Shown in pieces: positions 52,900 to 62,633 of a stretch of DNA of 64,000 bases. The notes below the pieces were generated by a model. That model saw nothing but the letters and a program-made list of their open reading frames with translations, was not told the origin of the DNA and searched no databases. Source of the DNA: UBA4742 sp963773335 (GTDB taxonomy: Bacteria > Actinomycetota > Acidimicrobiia > Acidimicrobiales > Acidimicrobilacustridaceae); the NCBI GenBank assembly GCA_963773335.1, contig CAVZAT010000004.1, positions 1,240,001 to 1,304,000 on the forward strand. Direction: 5' to 3'. Numbering within the stretch: position 1 is the stretch's first letter; each line of letters starts with the position of its first letter. The translations under genes and the position numbers were made by a program.

Positions 52900-54105
52900 T
52901 CAGCTGGCCTGGCCCAGCAGGTCGGCGATGCGGGTCACGCCTTCGACCAGGTCGTCGTCGCCCAGGGCGAACGACATCCGGGCGTAGCCAGGTGCGCCGA
53001 AGGCCTCGCCGGGCACGATGGCCACGTTGGCCAGCTCGAGGATGACCTCGGCCAACTCGGTGGTGGTGGTCGGCCGATGACCCTTGATGTCGCGGCCCAG
53101 CACCTGCTCGAAGGAGGGGAAGGCGTAGAAGGCACCCTCGGGCTCGAGGCAGCTCACACCGGGGATCTCGTTGAGCAGGCGGTGGATCAGGCGTCGTCGT
53201 CGGTCGAAGGCTTGACGCATCTCGCCCACGGCCTCCAGATCGCCGGCCACCGCGGCCAACGCGGCGCGCTGGCACACGTTGGCCACGTTGGAGGTGCTGT
53301 GGGACTGCAGGTTGGTGGCGGCCAGGATCAGGTCGGGCGGACCGATCATCCAGCCCACCCGCCATCCGGTCATGGCGTAGGTCTTGGCCACCCCGTTGAG
53401 CACCACGCACCGGTCGGCCAACTCGGGGACGAGAGCCGGCATGGACGAGAACTCGTGGTCGCCGTAGACGAGGTGCTCGTAGATCTCGTCGGTGATCACC
53501 CAGATGCCGTGTTCGACGGCCCACTCCCCGATGGCGCGCACCTCGGCGACCGGATAGACGGCGCCGGTCGGGTTGGACGGCGATACGAACACCAGCGCCT
53601 TGGTGGCCGGCGTGCGGGCCGCCTCGAGCTGGTCGACGCTGACCCGGAACCCGCTGGCCGCGTCGGTGGGCACGATCACCGCCACGCCGCCGGACAGGGC
53701 CACCGGCTCGGGATAGGTGGTCCAGTAGGGCGCGGGCAACAGGACCTCGTCGCCGGGGTTCAGCAACGACTCGAAGGTGTTGTACACCGCGTGCTTGCCT
53801 CCGTTGGTGACCAGCACCTGGCCGGGCAGGACCGAAAGCCCCGAGTCGCGCCGGGTCTTGGCCGCGATGGCCTGCTTCAACTCGGGTAGGCCGCCGGCCG
53901 GCGAGTAGCGGTGGTTGCGGGGATCGCGACAGGCGACGACGGCTGCCTCCACGATGTGGTCGGGGGTCGGGAAGTCGGGTTCGCCCGCACCGAACCCGAT
54001 GACCGGCTCGCCCGCGGCCTGAAGGGCCTTGGCCCGGGCATCCACGGCCAGGGTGGCCGATTCGGTGATGGCGCCCACTCGGCGGGAGATTCGATCGGCT
54101 GGCAT
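52900..54105 (-). CDS. Aspartate-type aminotransferase (class I)
   Basis: PLP aminotransferase of about 401 residues, family Ibeta of aspartate aminotransferases. FGAGEPDFPTPDHIVEAAV, VTNGGKHAVYNTFESLLNPG, FVSPSNPTGAVYPVAEVRAI, and the PLP-lysine region VLNGVAKTYAMTGWRVGWMI are all clear; the C-terminus has FGAPGYARMSFA with the carboxylate-binding arginine. It probably makes aspartate from oxaloacetate. ATG at 54105 is preferred; a GTG at 54138 would add 11 residues and approach the divergent serC promoter. Confidence 0.9.
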   Translation of the reverse strand: MPADRISRRVGAITESATLAVDARAKALQAAGEPVIGFGAGEPDFPTPDHIVEAAVVACRDPRNHRYSPAGGLPELKQAIAAKTRRDSGLSVLPGQVLVTNGGKHAVYNTFESLLNPGDEVLLPAPYWTTYPEPVALSGGVAVIVPTDAASGFRVSVDQLEAARTPATKALVFVSPSNPTGAVYPVAEVRAIGEWAVEHGIWVITDEIYEHLVYGDHEFSSMPALVPELADRCVVLNGVAKTYAMTGWRVGWMIGPPDLILAATNLQSHSTSNVANVCQRAALAAVAGDLEAVGEMRQAFDRRRRLIHRLLNEIPGVSCLEPEGAFYAFPSFEQVLGRDIKGHRPTTTTELAEVILELANVAIVPGEAFGAPGYARMSFALGDDDLVEGVTRIADLLGQAS

Positions 54106-54167
54106 GACCTCGACGCTAGCGGGAATGGATTTCGCCACAGAACGGATTGACCGCGATAGTGGCCGGG

Positions 54168-55301
54168 ATGACCGAAGACCTCCCCGCCATCTCGATCCCC
54201 GCCAGCATGTTGCCTGCCGACGGCCGATTCGGCTGCGGGCCCTCCAAGATCCGTCCGGAGGCGGTGAACGCCCTGGCCAGCGTGTCCACCAGCTATCTGG
54301 GCACGAGCCACCGCCAGGCGGGCGTCCGGTTCACGGTGGCCCAGCTGCGCAACGGCCTGTCCGAGCTGCTGGCCCTCCCCGACGGCTACGAAGTGGTGTT
54401 GGGCAACGGCGGTACCACGACGTTCTGGGACGTCGCCACCTTCTGTCTCATCGACCAGCGCAGCCAGCACCTCGTCTTCGGCGAGTTCTCCTCGAAGTTC
54501 GCGGCCGCGGCCGCCGCCGCTCCCCACCTGGGCGAGCCCATGGTGATCGAGTCCTCACCCGGCACCCATCCCGGACCCGAGGCGGCCGAGGGCATCGACG
54601 CCTACGCCCTGACTCACAACGAGACCTCCACCGGTGTGGCCACCGACCCGCGCCGGCCCGACGGGATCGACCCCGACGCCCTGGTCCTGGTGGATGCCAC
54701 CTCGGCCGCCGGCGGGCTGCGGTTCGACCCGACCCAGGCCGACGCCTACTACTTCGCGCCCCAGAAGTGCCTGGCCTCCGACGGTGGGCTGTGGCTGGCC
54801 GCCCTGTCGCCAGCGGCGTGTGAGCGGGTGGCCCGGCTGGCCGCATCGGGCCGGTGGGTGCCGGCGTCGCTCGACCTGGCCATCGCCCTGGACAACTCGC
54901 GCAAGGACCAGACCTACAACACCCCTGCCCTGGCCACGCTGTTCCTGGCCGTGCAGCAGGTCGAGTGGATCAACCAGAACGGGGGCCTCGAGTGGGCCGC
55001 CTCGCGCTCGGACCGGTCGGCGTCGATCATGTACTCGTGGGCCGAGGCGTCGGACTACGCCACCCCGTTCGTCGCCGACCCGGCCGATCGCAGCCACGTG
55101 GTGGCCACCATCGACCTCGATGATCGGGTCGACGCCCAAGTGGTGTCCAAGGTGCTTCGGGCCAACGGCATCGTCGACACCGAGTCCTACCGCAAGCTGG
55201 GGCGCAACCAGCTGCGCGTGGCGCTGTTCCCGGCCATCGACCCGCCCGACGTGGAAGCCCTGACCCGCTGCATCGATCATGTGGTGGGCGAGCTGGGCTG
55301 A
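54168..55301 (+). CDS. serC: Phosphoserine aminotransferase
   Basis: PLP enzyme of 377 residues, the second step of serine synthesis. The actinobacterial-type SerC opening is DGRFGCGPSKIRPEAVNALA and LGTSHRQAGVRFTVAQLRNG. DALVLVDATSAAGGLRFDPT and YYFAPQKCLASDGGLWLAAL carry the aspartate and PLP-lysine of class V aminotransferases. Later DNSRKDQTYNTPALATLFL is conserved. ATG at 54168. Divergent from the aspartate-type aminotransferase; serA is nearby. Confidence 0.93.
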   Translation: MTEDLPAISIPASMLPADGRFGCGPSKIRPEAVNALASVSTSYLGTSHRQAGVRFTVAQLRNGLSELLALPDGYEVVLGNGGTTTFWDVATFCLIDQRSQHLVFGEFSSKFAAAAAAAPHLGEPMVIESSPGTHPGPEAAEGIDAYALTHNETSTGVATDPRRPDGIDPDALVLVDATSAAGGLRFDPTQADAYYFAPQKCLASDGGLWLAALSPAACERVARLAASGRWVPASLDLAIALDNSRKDQTYNTPALATLFLAVQQVEWINQNGGLEWAASRSDRSASIMYSWAEASDYATPFVADPADRSHVVATIDLDDRVDAQVVSKVLRANGIVDTESYRKLGRNQLRVALFPAIDPPDVEALTRCIDHVVGELG

Positions 55302-55384
55302 GCGCGGCCCGACACGACCTGGGGCGGAGCCAGGGGGCAGACTGTCCGCCACCATCGCCACGCTCAGATCGGAGCCGCCGCGCC

Positions 55385-57136
55385 ATGCCGTCATTCAGTG
55401 AGGTCCGAGCCATGTTGACCGGACCGGGAGGACCCTTCGAGGTGACCACCGAGATCGTCGGTGGCCTCGAGATGAAGGTGTACGCCCAACGGTTCGAGAA
55501 CCTCCGGGTCATCGCCCAGGTCGCCGCCGCCCGCACCGACGACGAACCCTTCATCGTCCACGGCGACACCCGCATCGGCTTCGCCGAGTTCTTCGGGTTG
55601 GCCAACGCCGCTTCGGCCGCCCTGGCCGAGGACGTGGGGGTCGTCCACGGCGACCGGGTGGCGGTCCTGTCGGCCAACAACCCCGCCTGGTGCGTATCGT
55701 TCTGGGCCGCAGTCGACCTGGGTGCCATCCTGGTCGGACTGAACGGCTGGTGGAAGACCGACGAGATCCTCTACGGCCTGCGCGACAGCGGGGCCAAGGT
55801 GCTGGTGGCCGACCGCGGCCGGTTCAGCCGCATCGCCGACCAACTCGACGACCTGCCCGATCTGGAGGCCGTGTACCTCATCGATGCCGAGCCGGAGCAC
55901 TTCGGGGGCGGGCCTCTGCTGCACCGCTTCGACGAGTTGACCGCACGGGCGGCAGGCGCCGATGACGCCGACGGCCGCGGCGGAGGCGACAGCTTCCCGA
56001 CCAACCCGATCGACGAGGCCGATCCGGCGGTCATCTTCTACACCAGCGGAACCACCGGCCGGCCCAAGGGCGCCATCTCCACCCACGCCAACATGGTGGC
56101 CAACCTCCAGAACACCCTGTTCAACAGCGTGGCCGTGAGCATGGCGTTCCCCGACAGCGGGAACCCGACCGACGGCGCCACGCGCAACACCTCCCTGCTG
56201 ACCTCGCCCCTGTTCCACGTGTCGGGCTGCCACTCGAGCCTGGTGGTGGGGACGCTGGCCGGCATCAAGCTCGTGATCCCCGAAGGCCGATTCGAGCCCG
56301 ACAAGGCCTTGCAGCTCATCGAGGACCACCAGGTGACCATCTGGGCCACCGTCCCCACCATGGTGTGGCGGGTGTGCGAGTACCCCGGGCGCGGCGACTA
56401 CGACACGTCATCGGTGACCACGGTGGCCTTCGGGGGGTCGCCGTCGGCGGACGAGTTGCAGCGCATGATCCACGAGACGTTCCCCAACGTCCACAGCACC
56501 AGCAACGCGTACGGTCTGACCGAGACAAGCTCGGTGGCCACGGTGATCAGCGGCGCCGATGCGCTGGCCAAGCCCACGTCGGTGGGTCCACCGGTACCGG
56601 TGGTGGACGTGCGCATCGCCGACATCGACGGCAAGCCGGTCGGCCCGGGAGGCACGGGCGAGATCCTCATCCGCGGCCCGATCGTGATGCCCGGCTACTG
56701 GGGCAAGCCTGAGGCGACCGCCGAGACCATCCGCGACGGTTGGCTGCACACCGGCGACATCGGCCACCTGGACGAAGACGGCTACCTCTACGTCACCGAT
56801 CGGGCCAAGGACATGATCATCCGCGGCGGCGAGAACGTGTACTGCGTCGAGATCGAGGAGCGACTGGTCGAACACCCGTCTGTGGCCGACGCCGCCGTCA
56901 TCGGTGTGCCCGATCCCGAGCTGGGCGAGCAAGTCAAGGCGGTGGTACAGGTCAAGCCCGACCGCAGCGTGACCGAGGACGAGGTCCGGGCCTGGGTGGG
57001 CGAGACCCTGGCCAACTTCAAGGTGCCCACCTATGTGGAGATCACAGATGAGAAGCTTCCCCGCAACGCCTCCGGCAAGCTGCTCAAGAACGTGCTGCGC
57101 GGCCAGGGCGAGGTGAGCTTCTCGGAGACCATGTGA
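55385..57136 (+). CDS. Acyl-CoA synthetase (adenylate-forming ligase)
   Basis: Second AMP-forming ligase of the window, 583 residues. A3 motif FYTSGTTGRPKGAISTHANM, A5 NAYGLTETSSVATV, A7 GWLHTGDIGHLDED and A10 LPRNASGKLLKNVL are all intact. It is longer than the ligase at 4048-5607, mainly at the N-terminus and in a Gly/Asp-rich insert near residue 200. It likely activates a fatty or branched acid. Its stop overlaps the next gene by GTGA. Confidence 0.88.
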   Translation: MPSFSEVRAMLTGPGGPFEVTTEIVGGLEMKVYAQRFENLRVIAQVAAARTDDEPFIVHGDTRIGFAEFFGLANAASAALAEDVGVVHGDRVAVLSANNPAWCVSFWAAVDLGAILVGLNGWWKTDEILYGLRDSGAKVLVADRGRFSRIADQLDDLPDLEAVYLIDAEPEHFGGGPLLHRFDELTARAAGADDADGRGGGDSFPTNPIDEADPAVIFYTSGTTGRPKGAISTHANMVANLQNTLFNSVAVSMAFPDSGNPTDGATRNTSLLTSPLFHVSGCHSSLVVGTLAGIKLVIPEGRFEPDKALQLIEDHQVTIWATVPTMVWRVCEYPGRGDYDTSSVTTVAFGGSPSADELQRMIHETFPNVHSTSNAYGLTETSSVATVISGADALAKPTSVGPPVPVVDVRIADIDGKPVGPGGTGEILIRGPIVMPGYWGKPEATAETIRDGWLHTGDIGHLDEDGYLYVTDRAKDMIIRGGENVYCVEIEERLVEHPSVADAAVIGVPDPELGEQVKAVVQVKPDRSVTEDEVRAWVGETLANFKVPTYVEITDEKLPRNASGKLLKNVLRGQGEVSFSETM

Positions 57137-58824
57137 ACCCATCGACGGCGTCGCCTCGTCCCGCCCGCCGGCTGCGACCCCCCACCGTGCTGCTGGCGGC
57201 GGCGGGGCTGGTCACCGCCGCATGGCTGGCCGTCGTCGTGGTCTGGCACGCCGCGCCCTTCAGCCTCACGTTCGACGACGCCTTCTACTACTTCGGGATC
57301 GCCCGAAACGTGGCCCACGGCCACGGATCCACATTCGACGGTCTCGACCTCACCAACGGCTACCACCCGCTGTGGATGGTGCTGGCGTCGGTGGTCTACC
57401 GCCTGGGTCTGGACGGGACCACGGCAGTGCGGGTCCTGCTCGCTTTCCAGGTGCTCTGCTATGGCGGCGCATTGGCCCTGGTGGCCCGGACCACCGGACG
57501 CGCAATCGGTGACTGGGACCGGATGCGGGCCAAACGTCCCGATGACGGCGAGCGCGTCGGCCAATGGTGCACCGCCATCGTCGCCCTGGCGCTGGTGGCG
57601 GTGTCCGCCAACCCGTTCGTGGTGAAGGCCATCGTCAACGGCATGGAGTCGGGCGTACTGGTCGTGTTCGACGCCGGCCTGCTCGCCATCGGGGCCGCTC
57701 GGCGGGGCCGGTTCCTCTTCGTCGGGTCTCGACGCGAGCGCTGGCTCATCGGCCTGCTCCTGGCACTGACCGTGCTGGCGCGCACCGACGGGGTGCTCTT
57801 GTTGGCGGTGCTGGGTCTGTGGACCCTGGCGGAGGCCCGCCGGTCCCCCCGTCGGGCCATCGGCCCGATGGTCGAGTTGTTCGCCCTACCGGCAGTGACC
57901 CTGGTCGCCTACCTGATCTCGAACCGGATCTGGTTCGGGGTGTGGGAACAGATCAGTGGTCTGACGAAGCGAGCACCGCTCACCGCGGGCCGAGCCGGGA
58001 TCCTCCTGCTGGTGGCGGTGGTCGCCGCCATGGTGGCGATCTGGGGTTTCCGCCGCAGCCGGGAGAAGGTGCGCCGGTCGCGGTTCGGGCGGGTGGCTGA
58101 CTTCACAGCGTCAACCGCCTGGTTCGGGGCGTTTGCCATGTTGGTGGTCGCCTATTACCAAGTCCTCCAGTCTCAGCAGTGGCTCTGGTACTACTGCCCG
58201 GTCGTCATCTACCTCACCTTCGTGCTGGTGCTGGTGGTGGCGGACTTCGTGGAGGGGGCGGTGCTCGAAGCGCCCGCCGACGCCAGCCCGGCGCGGGCGG
58301 TGCTCACCGTCAGCGCCATCCTGTTGCTGCCGCTGCTGGTCGCCGGGCTCTACGAGGGACGCCAGATGGCTGATCCTCACAGCTATTCGATCGCGGTCGC
58401 CGACCGGGATGCGGGGCAGTGGATCGCCGGGAACACGCCGAGGAGCACGGTGCTCGCGTCGTGGGATGCGGGGGTGATCGGCTACTACTCGCAGCGCCAC
58501 GTGATCAATCTCGATGGCGTGGCCAACTCGTACGAGTACTACCAGGCGGCACGCGAGGGTCGCCTGGGGAGGTTCCTCACCCATCGGGGTATCGGCGGGT
58601 TTGTCAATCTGGGTACCCCCCAGCGGGGACAGGACCCGAGTGTGGCGGCCTTCGTGCGGGACACACTCGGAGCGGGCGCCACCTCGCACCTGCGCCTCGC
58701 CCGAGTCTGGCCGTTCACCTATTCGGGCACGACGACCGGATCGGGAGGCGCGGCCTCAGGTGTACGGCACCTGGCCGTGTTCCTGTACCTGCTGAACCCG
58801 GCACCTGGCCTGCCCAATCGGTGA
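57133..58824 (+). CDS. GT-C-type membrane glycosyltransferase-like protein
   Basis: Polytopic membrane protein of 563 residues. After a first helix (TVLLAAAGLVTAAWLAVVVV) comes SLTFDDAFYYFGIARNVAHG with the DD pair typical of GT-C lipid-linked sugar transferases in the first extracytoplasmic loop, then TFDGLDLTNGYHPLWMVLAS. About nine more hydrophobic segments follow, and a soluble C-terminal domain (VLASWDAGVIGYYSQRHVIN). It would use a polyprenyl-phosphate sugar for cell-envelope glycans. Family assignment is by motif and topology only. GTG at 57133 overlaps the ligase stop. Confidence 0.72.
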   Translation: MNPSTASPRPARRLRPPTVLLAAAGLVTAAWLAVVVVWHAAPFSLTFDDAFYYFGIARNVAHGHGSTFDGLDLTNGYHPLWMVLASVVYRLGLDGTTAVRVLLAFQVLCYGGALALVARTTGRAIGDWDRMRAKRPDDGERVGQWCTAIVALALVAVSANPFVVKAIVNGMESGVLVVFDAGLLAIGAARRGRFLFVGSRRERWLIGLLLALTVLARTDGVLLLAVLGLWTLAEARRSPRRAIGPMVELFALPAVTLVAYLISNRIWFGVWEQISGLTKRAPLTAGRAGILLLVAVVAAMVAIWGFRRSREKVRRSRFGRVADFTASTAWFGAFAMLVVAYYQVLQSQQWLWYYCPVVIYLTFVLVLVVADFVEGAVLEAPADASPARAVLTVSAILLLPLLVAGLYEGRQMADPHSYSIAVADRDAGQWIAGNTPRSTVLASWDAGVIGYYSQRHVINLDGVANSYEYYQAAREGRLGRFLTHRGIGGFVNLGTPQRGQDPSVAAFVRDTLGAGATSHLRLARVWPFTYSGTTTGSGGAASGVRHLAVFLYLLNPAPGLPNR

Positions 58825-59268
58825 CGGGTCGTTCGCAGCGAGTGAGCCCTGGGGCCCGGCAGCATCACTCGGGTCACCCGCGCTCTACTGAGCAGCCCGG
58901 GGCGACTGGCCGCTGAGGGGTGAGCCGGGGGCCAGGCGGATTTGGTGAAAGGGGCGCAGGGACGAGCCAGCGTGTCCCCGCCACCACCCCGGGCGACGAG
59001 CCACCGCCCCCATCCCCCACCCCGGGCCGCGCCGCTAGGCAGCGATTCGACGTCGATTCGCCGCCAAGTGGCGACTTCTAGCGGAGTCGGGGTGAGCGGA
59101 CCGGGCCGGGCCGACGTTGTCACACCCCCACGGCAAGCTGGAGGCATCACTCGGCGCTCGGTTCGCCCTCGATCGGCATCGATCCGAAGGGCGGCGCACG
59201 TGTCATCCCACCCGAACCCCTCACCCCGACCCTGGGCCACCGGCCAGGAGTGTCGCGCCACGATCGTG
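58825..59268. other. Intergenic region, no convincing gene
   Basis: About 444 bases without an ORF that I can support. It is GC-rich and contains an imperfect palindrome at 59038-59065. ORFs that cross it in either direction are low-complexity Pro/Arg reading frames and do not look like proteins. No tRNA or riboswitch fold is evident. Confidence 0.6.
59038..59065. repeat. Imperfect palindrome, copy 2 of the TCGACGTCGA repeat
   Basis: A 28-bp palindrome with 12 of 14 pairs, centred at 59051/59052 with core CGATTCGACGTCGATTCG. It shares CGACGTCGATTCG with the perfect palindrome at 43843-43874. Both are intergenic. Confidence 0.6.
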
Positions 59269-59908
59269 ATGCGGGCCGCCGCCGGACTGTCCGCCGCTGG
59301 CCGCCAGGCCCGTCATCATCGAGCGCGAGGCCCTGCTCGACGAGCTCTCCGGGCTCGACAACCAATTGCTGTGCATTCATCGCAGCCGGGTCCACATCCT
59401 CGCTGAGCTCGAAGCGATACGCGAGGAGCTCTGGCCCCGCCTCGACCACCATCACGCTCGGCGCCCGGCCCCCGACGGCCGCCCCTGCGTCAGACCACTC
59501 CCCACCGAGCACCTGTACCTGTGGGGCCGACGGCTCCGCTCGACCTGTCTCGCCATACTCCGACGCCACGGCCGGCTCGCGCTGGCCGACCTGCACTCGC
59601 TCCTCCATCTCTACGGTTATGGGGTGGCCAGCAACGCCCCGGTCAAATCGCTTGCCGATGCCATGGGCCACGAGGTGGACAAGGGTCACGCCCGGCGAGT
59701 CGAACGGGGTGTCTACGAACTGCATCCGGACTTCCGGCCGCGGCCGGGTCGCCTCGGGGATCCCGACAGTCTGGGCCCCGAACCGACTCACGACTGGGCC
59801 GTCGCCTCCTCTCACGGCTACACGCACGGCGGGGCGGGCGACCTCGTGGTCGACGAAGCCATCCGCGAGGATCCCGCAGACCTGGTGGCCCACTGCACAA
59901 GACCATGA
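59269..59908 (+). CDS. Hypothetical protein, frameshifted
   Basis: Protein of about 212 residues. The N-terminal part repairs to ALIIEREALLDELSGLDNQL when one G is removed near 59312, which joins an ATG at 59269 with the main frame. The core LRSTCLAILRRHGRLALADL, GYGVASNAPVKSLADAMGHE and ARRVERGVYELHPDF looks like a DNA-binding or helical domain seen in many actinobacterial hypothetical proteins. The C-terminus is Pro/Gly-rich. No function can be given. Confidence 0.55.
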
Positions 59909-59993
59909 TCCCGGCCGGGTCCGGGGGGCCGACCACCTTTGTGAGGAGGACCATTCCGACACACCTGACGAGGTCGGCGAGAACGCCGCACAC

Positions 59994-60102
59994 GACGAGA
60001 CCGACGAGGCCGACGAGGACCGACGAGACCGACGAGACCGACGAGACCGACGAGACCGACGAGACCGACGAGACCGACGGGACCGACGGGACCGACGAGG
60101 CG
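59994..60102. repeat. 9-bp minisatellite (GACGAGACC)
   Basis: Twelve units of GACGAGACC or close variants (GACGAGGCC, GACGAGGAC, GACGGGACC, GACGAGGCG), with one single-base slip at 60021. It lies between the hypothetical gene and the convergent metY stop. The unit is nine bases so any frame keeps a tripeptide repeat (Asp-Glu-Thr forward, Val-Ser-Ser reverse). Confidence 0.9.
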
Positions 60103-60108
60103 CGCCTA

Positions 60109-61422
60109 TCAGACCTTGGCGGCGCGGAATCCGGCGTCGAGATCAGCGATGATGTCCTCGATCGACTCCAGCCCCACCGACAGGCGGACCAAACCCGGTT
60201 CCACACCCGTGGCGGTCTGCTCGACCTCGGTGAGCTGGGAGTGGGTGGTCGACGCCGGGTGGATGACCAGGCTGCGGACGTCGCCGATGTTGGCCACGTG
60301 GCTGTGCAGGGAGAGCCCCTCGACGAATCGCTTGCCCGGCGTCCAGACCACCCTTGATGATGAAGGCCGGCACCGACCCGGCGCCCCGTCCCGCGCTGTA
60401 GCGCTGGGCCCGCTCGATACCAGCGCGAACTGGGCAGGCCGGCGTACTGCACCGACTCGACCTGATCGTGAGCCTCGAGGTACTCGGCCACGGCCTTGGC
60501 GTTGGCCACGTGACGCTCCATTCGCAGGCTCAGGGTCTCGAGTCCCTGAAGGAACAGGAACGAGTTGAACGGCGTCACCGCCGCGCCGATGTCGCGCAGC
60601 AGCTGCACCCGGGCCTTGATGATGTAAGAGCCGGCACCGAGCGCCGGCCAGTAGGCCAGGCCGTGGTAGCTGGGGTCCGGCTCCACGAACTGAGGGAACC
60701 GGTCCCCAGCGCTGAAGTCGAACGAGCCGCCGTCGACGATGACGCCCCCGATGGAGGAACCGTGGCCTCCGAGGAACTTGGTGGCCGAGTGCACGACGAT
60801 GTCAGCCCCCCACTCCAACGGGCGGATCAGGTAGGGACTGGCCACCGTGTTGTCCACGATGAGCGGGACGCCCACCTCGTGGGCCACGCCGGAGACGCCC
60901 TCGAGGTCCAGCACATCGTTGCGGGGGTTGCCGATGGTCTCGCCGTACAAGGCCTTCGTGTTCGGCCGCACCGCGGCCCGCCAGGCGTCGAGGTCGTCGG
61001 GGTCGTCGATGAAGGTGGTCTCGATGCCGAGCTTCGGCAAGGTGTAGTGCAGCAGGTTGTAGGTGCCGCCATACAAGGCGGCCGAGGCCACGATGTGGCT
61101 ACCCGCCTCAGCCAGGTTCAGGATGGCCAATGTCTCAGCCGCCTGGCCGCTGCTCACCGCCAGCGCACCCGGGGATGCCGATGGCCGTCTCCGTGGCGCC
61201 CTCCAGCGCGGCGATGCGCCCCTCGAACACCGCCTGGGTCGGGTTCATGATGCGGGTGTAGATGTTGCCGACCTCGGCCAGGGCGAAGAGGTTGGCCGCA
61301 TGCTGGCTGTCGCGAAAGACGTAAGACGTCGTCTGGTAGATCGGCACGGCCCGCGCCCCGGTGGCCGAGTCGGGCTCCTGCCCGGCATGGATCTGGCGTG
61401 TCTCGAATCCCCACTCGGCCAT
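60109..61422 (-). CDS. metY: O-acetylhomoserine sulfhydrylase (MetY type), frameshifted
   Basis: PLP enzyme of about 435 residues making homocysteine from O-acetylhomoserine and sulfide. FETRQIHAGQEPDSATGARA and VPIYQTTSYVFRDSQHAANL open the fold. The PLP-lysine motif is VVHSATKFLGGHGSSIGGV with the MetY-specific GGHG. HVANIGDVRSLVIHPASTTH is the substrate region near the C-terminus. Frame breaks lie at about 61168, 60428 and 60345, each removable by deleting one G. ATG at 61422 has GGGGAG ten bases upstream. The gene ends next to the 9-bp repeat. Confidence 0.85.
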
Positions 61423-61568
61423 CGAGATCTCTCCCCTGTCGTGGTGGCGTCGGCGAACCGCCGAGCCGAACGTCCTGCGCCGGACGGGCCCGGCATGCGC
61501 ACGCGCCACACTAGGACCCCAAATCTTGACCTGTCTAGTCGGATTTTATGCCGAAGTCGGCTCGTCCC

Positions 61569-62599
61569 TCAGCCCTGGCCACCGGAGGCATCCTGCACGC
61601 GGGTCTTGCCGGCCGAGATCCACGGCATCATGGCCCGCAGCTCGGCGCCCACCTGCTCGATCTGGTGCTCGTGCCCAGCCGTTTCGAGGGCCGTGAAGTT
61701 GGGCCGACCCGCCTCGGACTCGGCGATCCACTCCTCGGCGAACCTCCCCGACTGGATCTCGTCGAGGATGGTGCGCATCTCGGCCCGCACCGCGTCGTTG
61801 ATGACCCGAGGGCCCCGGGTCAGATCGCCGTACTCGGCGGTGTCGGAGATCGAGTAGCGCATGCCCGAGATGCCCTGCTCGTACATGAGATCGACGATCA
61901 GCTTGAGTTCGTGGAGACACTCGAAGTAGGCCGACTCGGGCTGGTAGCCGGCGTCCACCAGGGTCTCGAACCCGGCTTGGACCAGCGCGGTCAACCCGCC
62001 ACAGAGCACCACCTGCTCACCGAACAGATCGGTCTCGGTCTCCTCCTCGAAGGTGGTCTCCAACACGCCGGCCCGGGTGCCGCCGATGGCGTCGGCGTAG
62101 GCCAGGGCCAGATCTCGAGCCTTGCCGGTCGCGTCCTGGGCCACCGCGATGAGGCACGGTGTGCCACCGCCCTCGTCGTAGGTGCGCCGCACCAGGTGGC
62201 CCGGACCCTTCGGGGCCACCATGGCCACGTCCACCCCCGGCGGGGCAACGATCCGACCGAAGCGCACGTTGAAGCCGTGGGCGAAGAACAGGGCGTCGCC
62301 ATCGGACAGGTTGTCGGCGATGGCCGACTCGTAGATGGCCTTCTGCTCGGTGTCGGGCGCCAGGACCATGATGATGTCGGCCTCGGCGGCCGCGTCGGCG
62401 ATCGAGCGCACGGCCAGGCCGGCCGCCTCGGCCTTCGCGGCCGAACCCGATCCCTCCCGCAGGCCGACCCGCACGTCGACGCCCGAGTCCTTCAGGTTCA
62501 AGGCGTGGGCATGGCCCTGGGAGCCGTAGCCGATGATGGCCACCTTGCGGCCAGCGATGAGCGAGCGATCTGCATCCTTTCGTAATAGACGTTTGCCAC
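61569..62599 (-). CDS. ilvC: Ketol-acid reductoisomerase, frameshifted near the start
   Basis: Enzyme of about 343 residues, the second step of isoleucine and valine synthesis. VAIIGYGSQGHAHALNLKDS is the NADPH motif, MVAPKGPGHLVRRTYDEGGG and LETTFEEETETDLFGEQVVL carry Mg2+ and substrate residues, and YSISDTAEYGDLTRG is near the C-terminus: class I, short form. The first 10 codons (ANVYYE) lie in another frame; one missing base near 62574 restores YYERDADRSLIAGRKVAIIG. This is the only break that clearly needs an added base. GTG at 62599 has AGGAG seven bases upstream. Confidence 0.9.
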
Positions 62600-62633
62600 G
62601 TGGGTCTCCTGGATCGAAGGGTGATGCGGACGC

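Noticed and set aside
58719..59261. 180-codon minus-strand ORF after the GT-C gene
   Set aside because: Pro/Arg/Gly-rich without domain features; it overlaps the end of the GT-C gene in antisense.
59994..60102. Possible CRISPR-like array
   Set aside because: The unit is nine bases with no spacers and no cas genes are nearby; it is a minisatellite.
61522..61545. Imperfect dyad (AATCTTGACC...GGATT) upstream of metY
   Set aside because: Could be an operator of a sulfur regulator, but symmetry is weak and I know no matching consensus.
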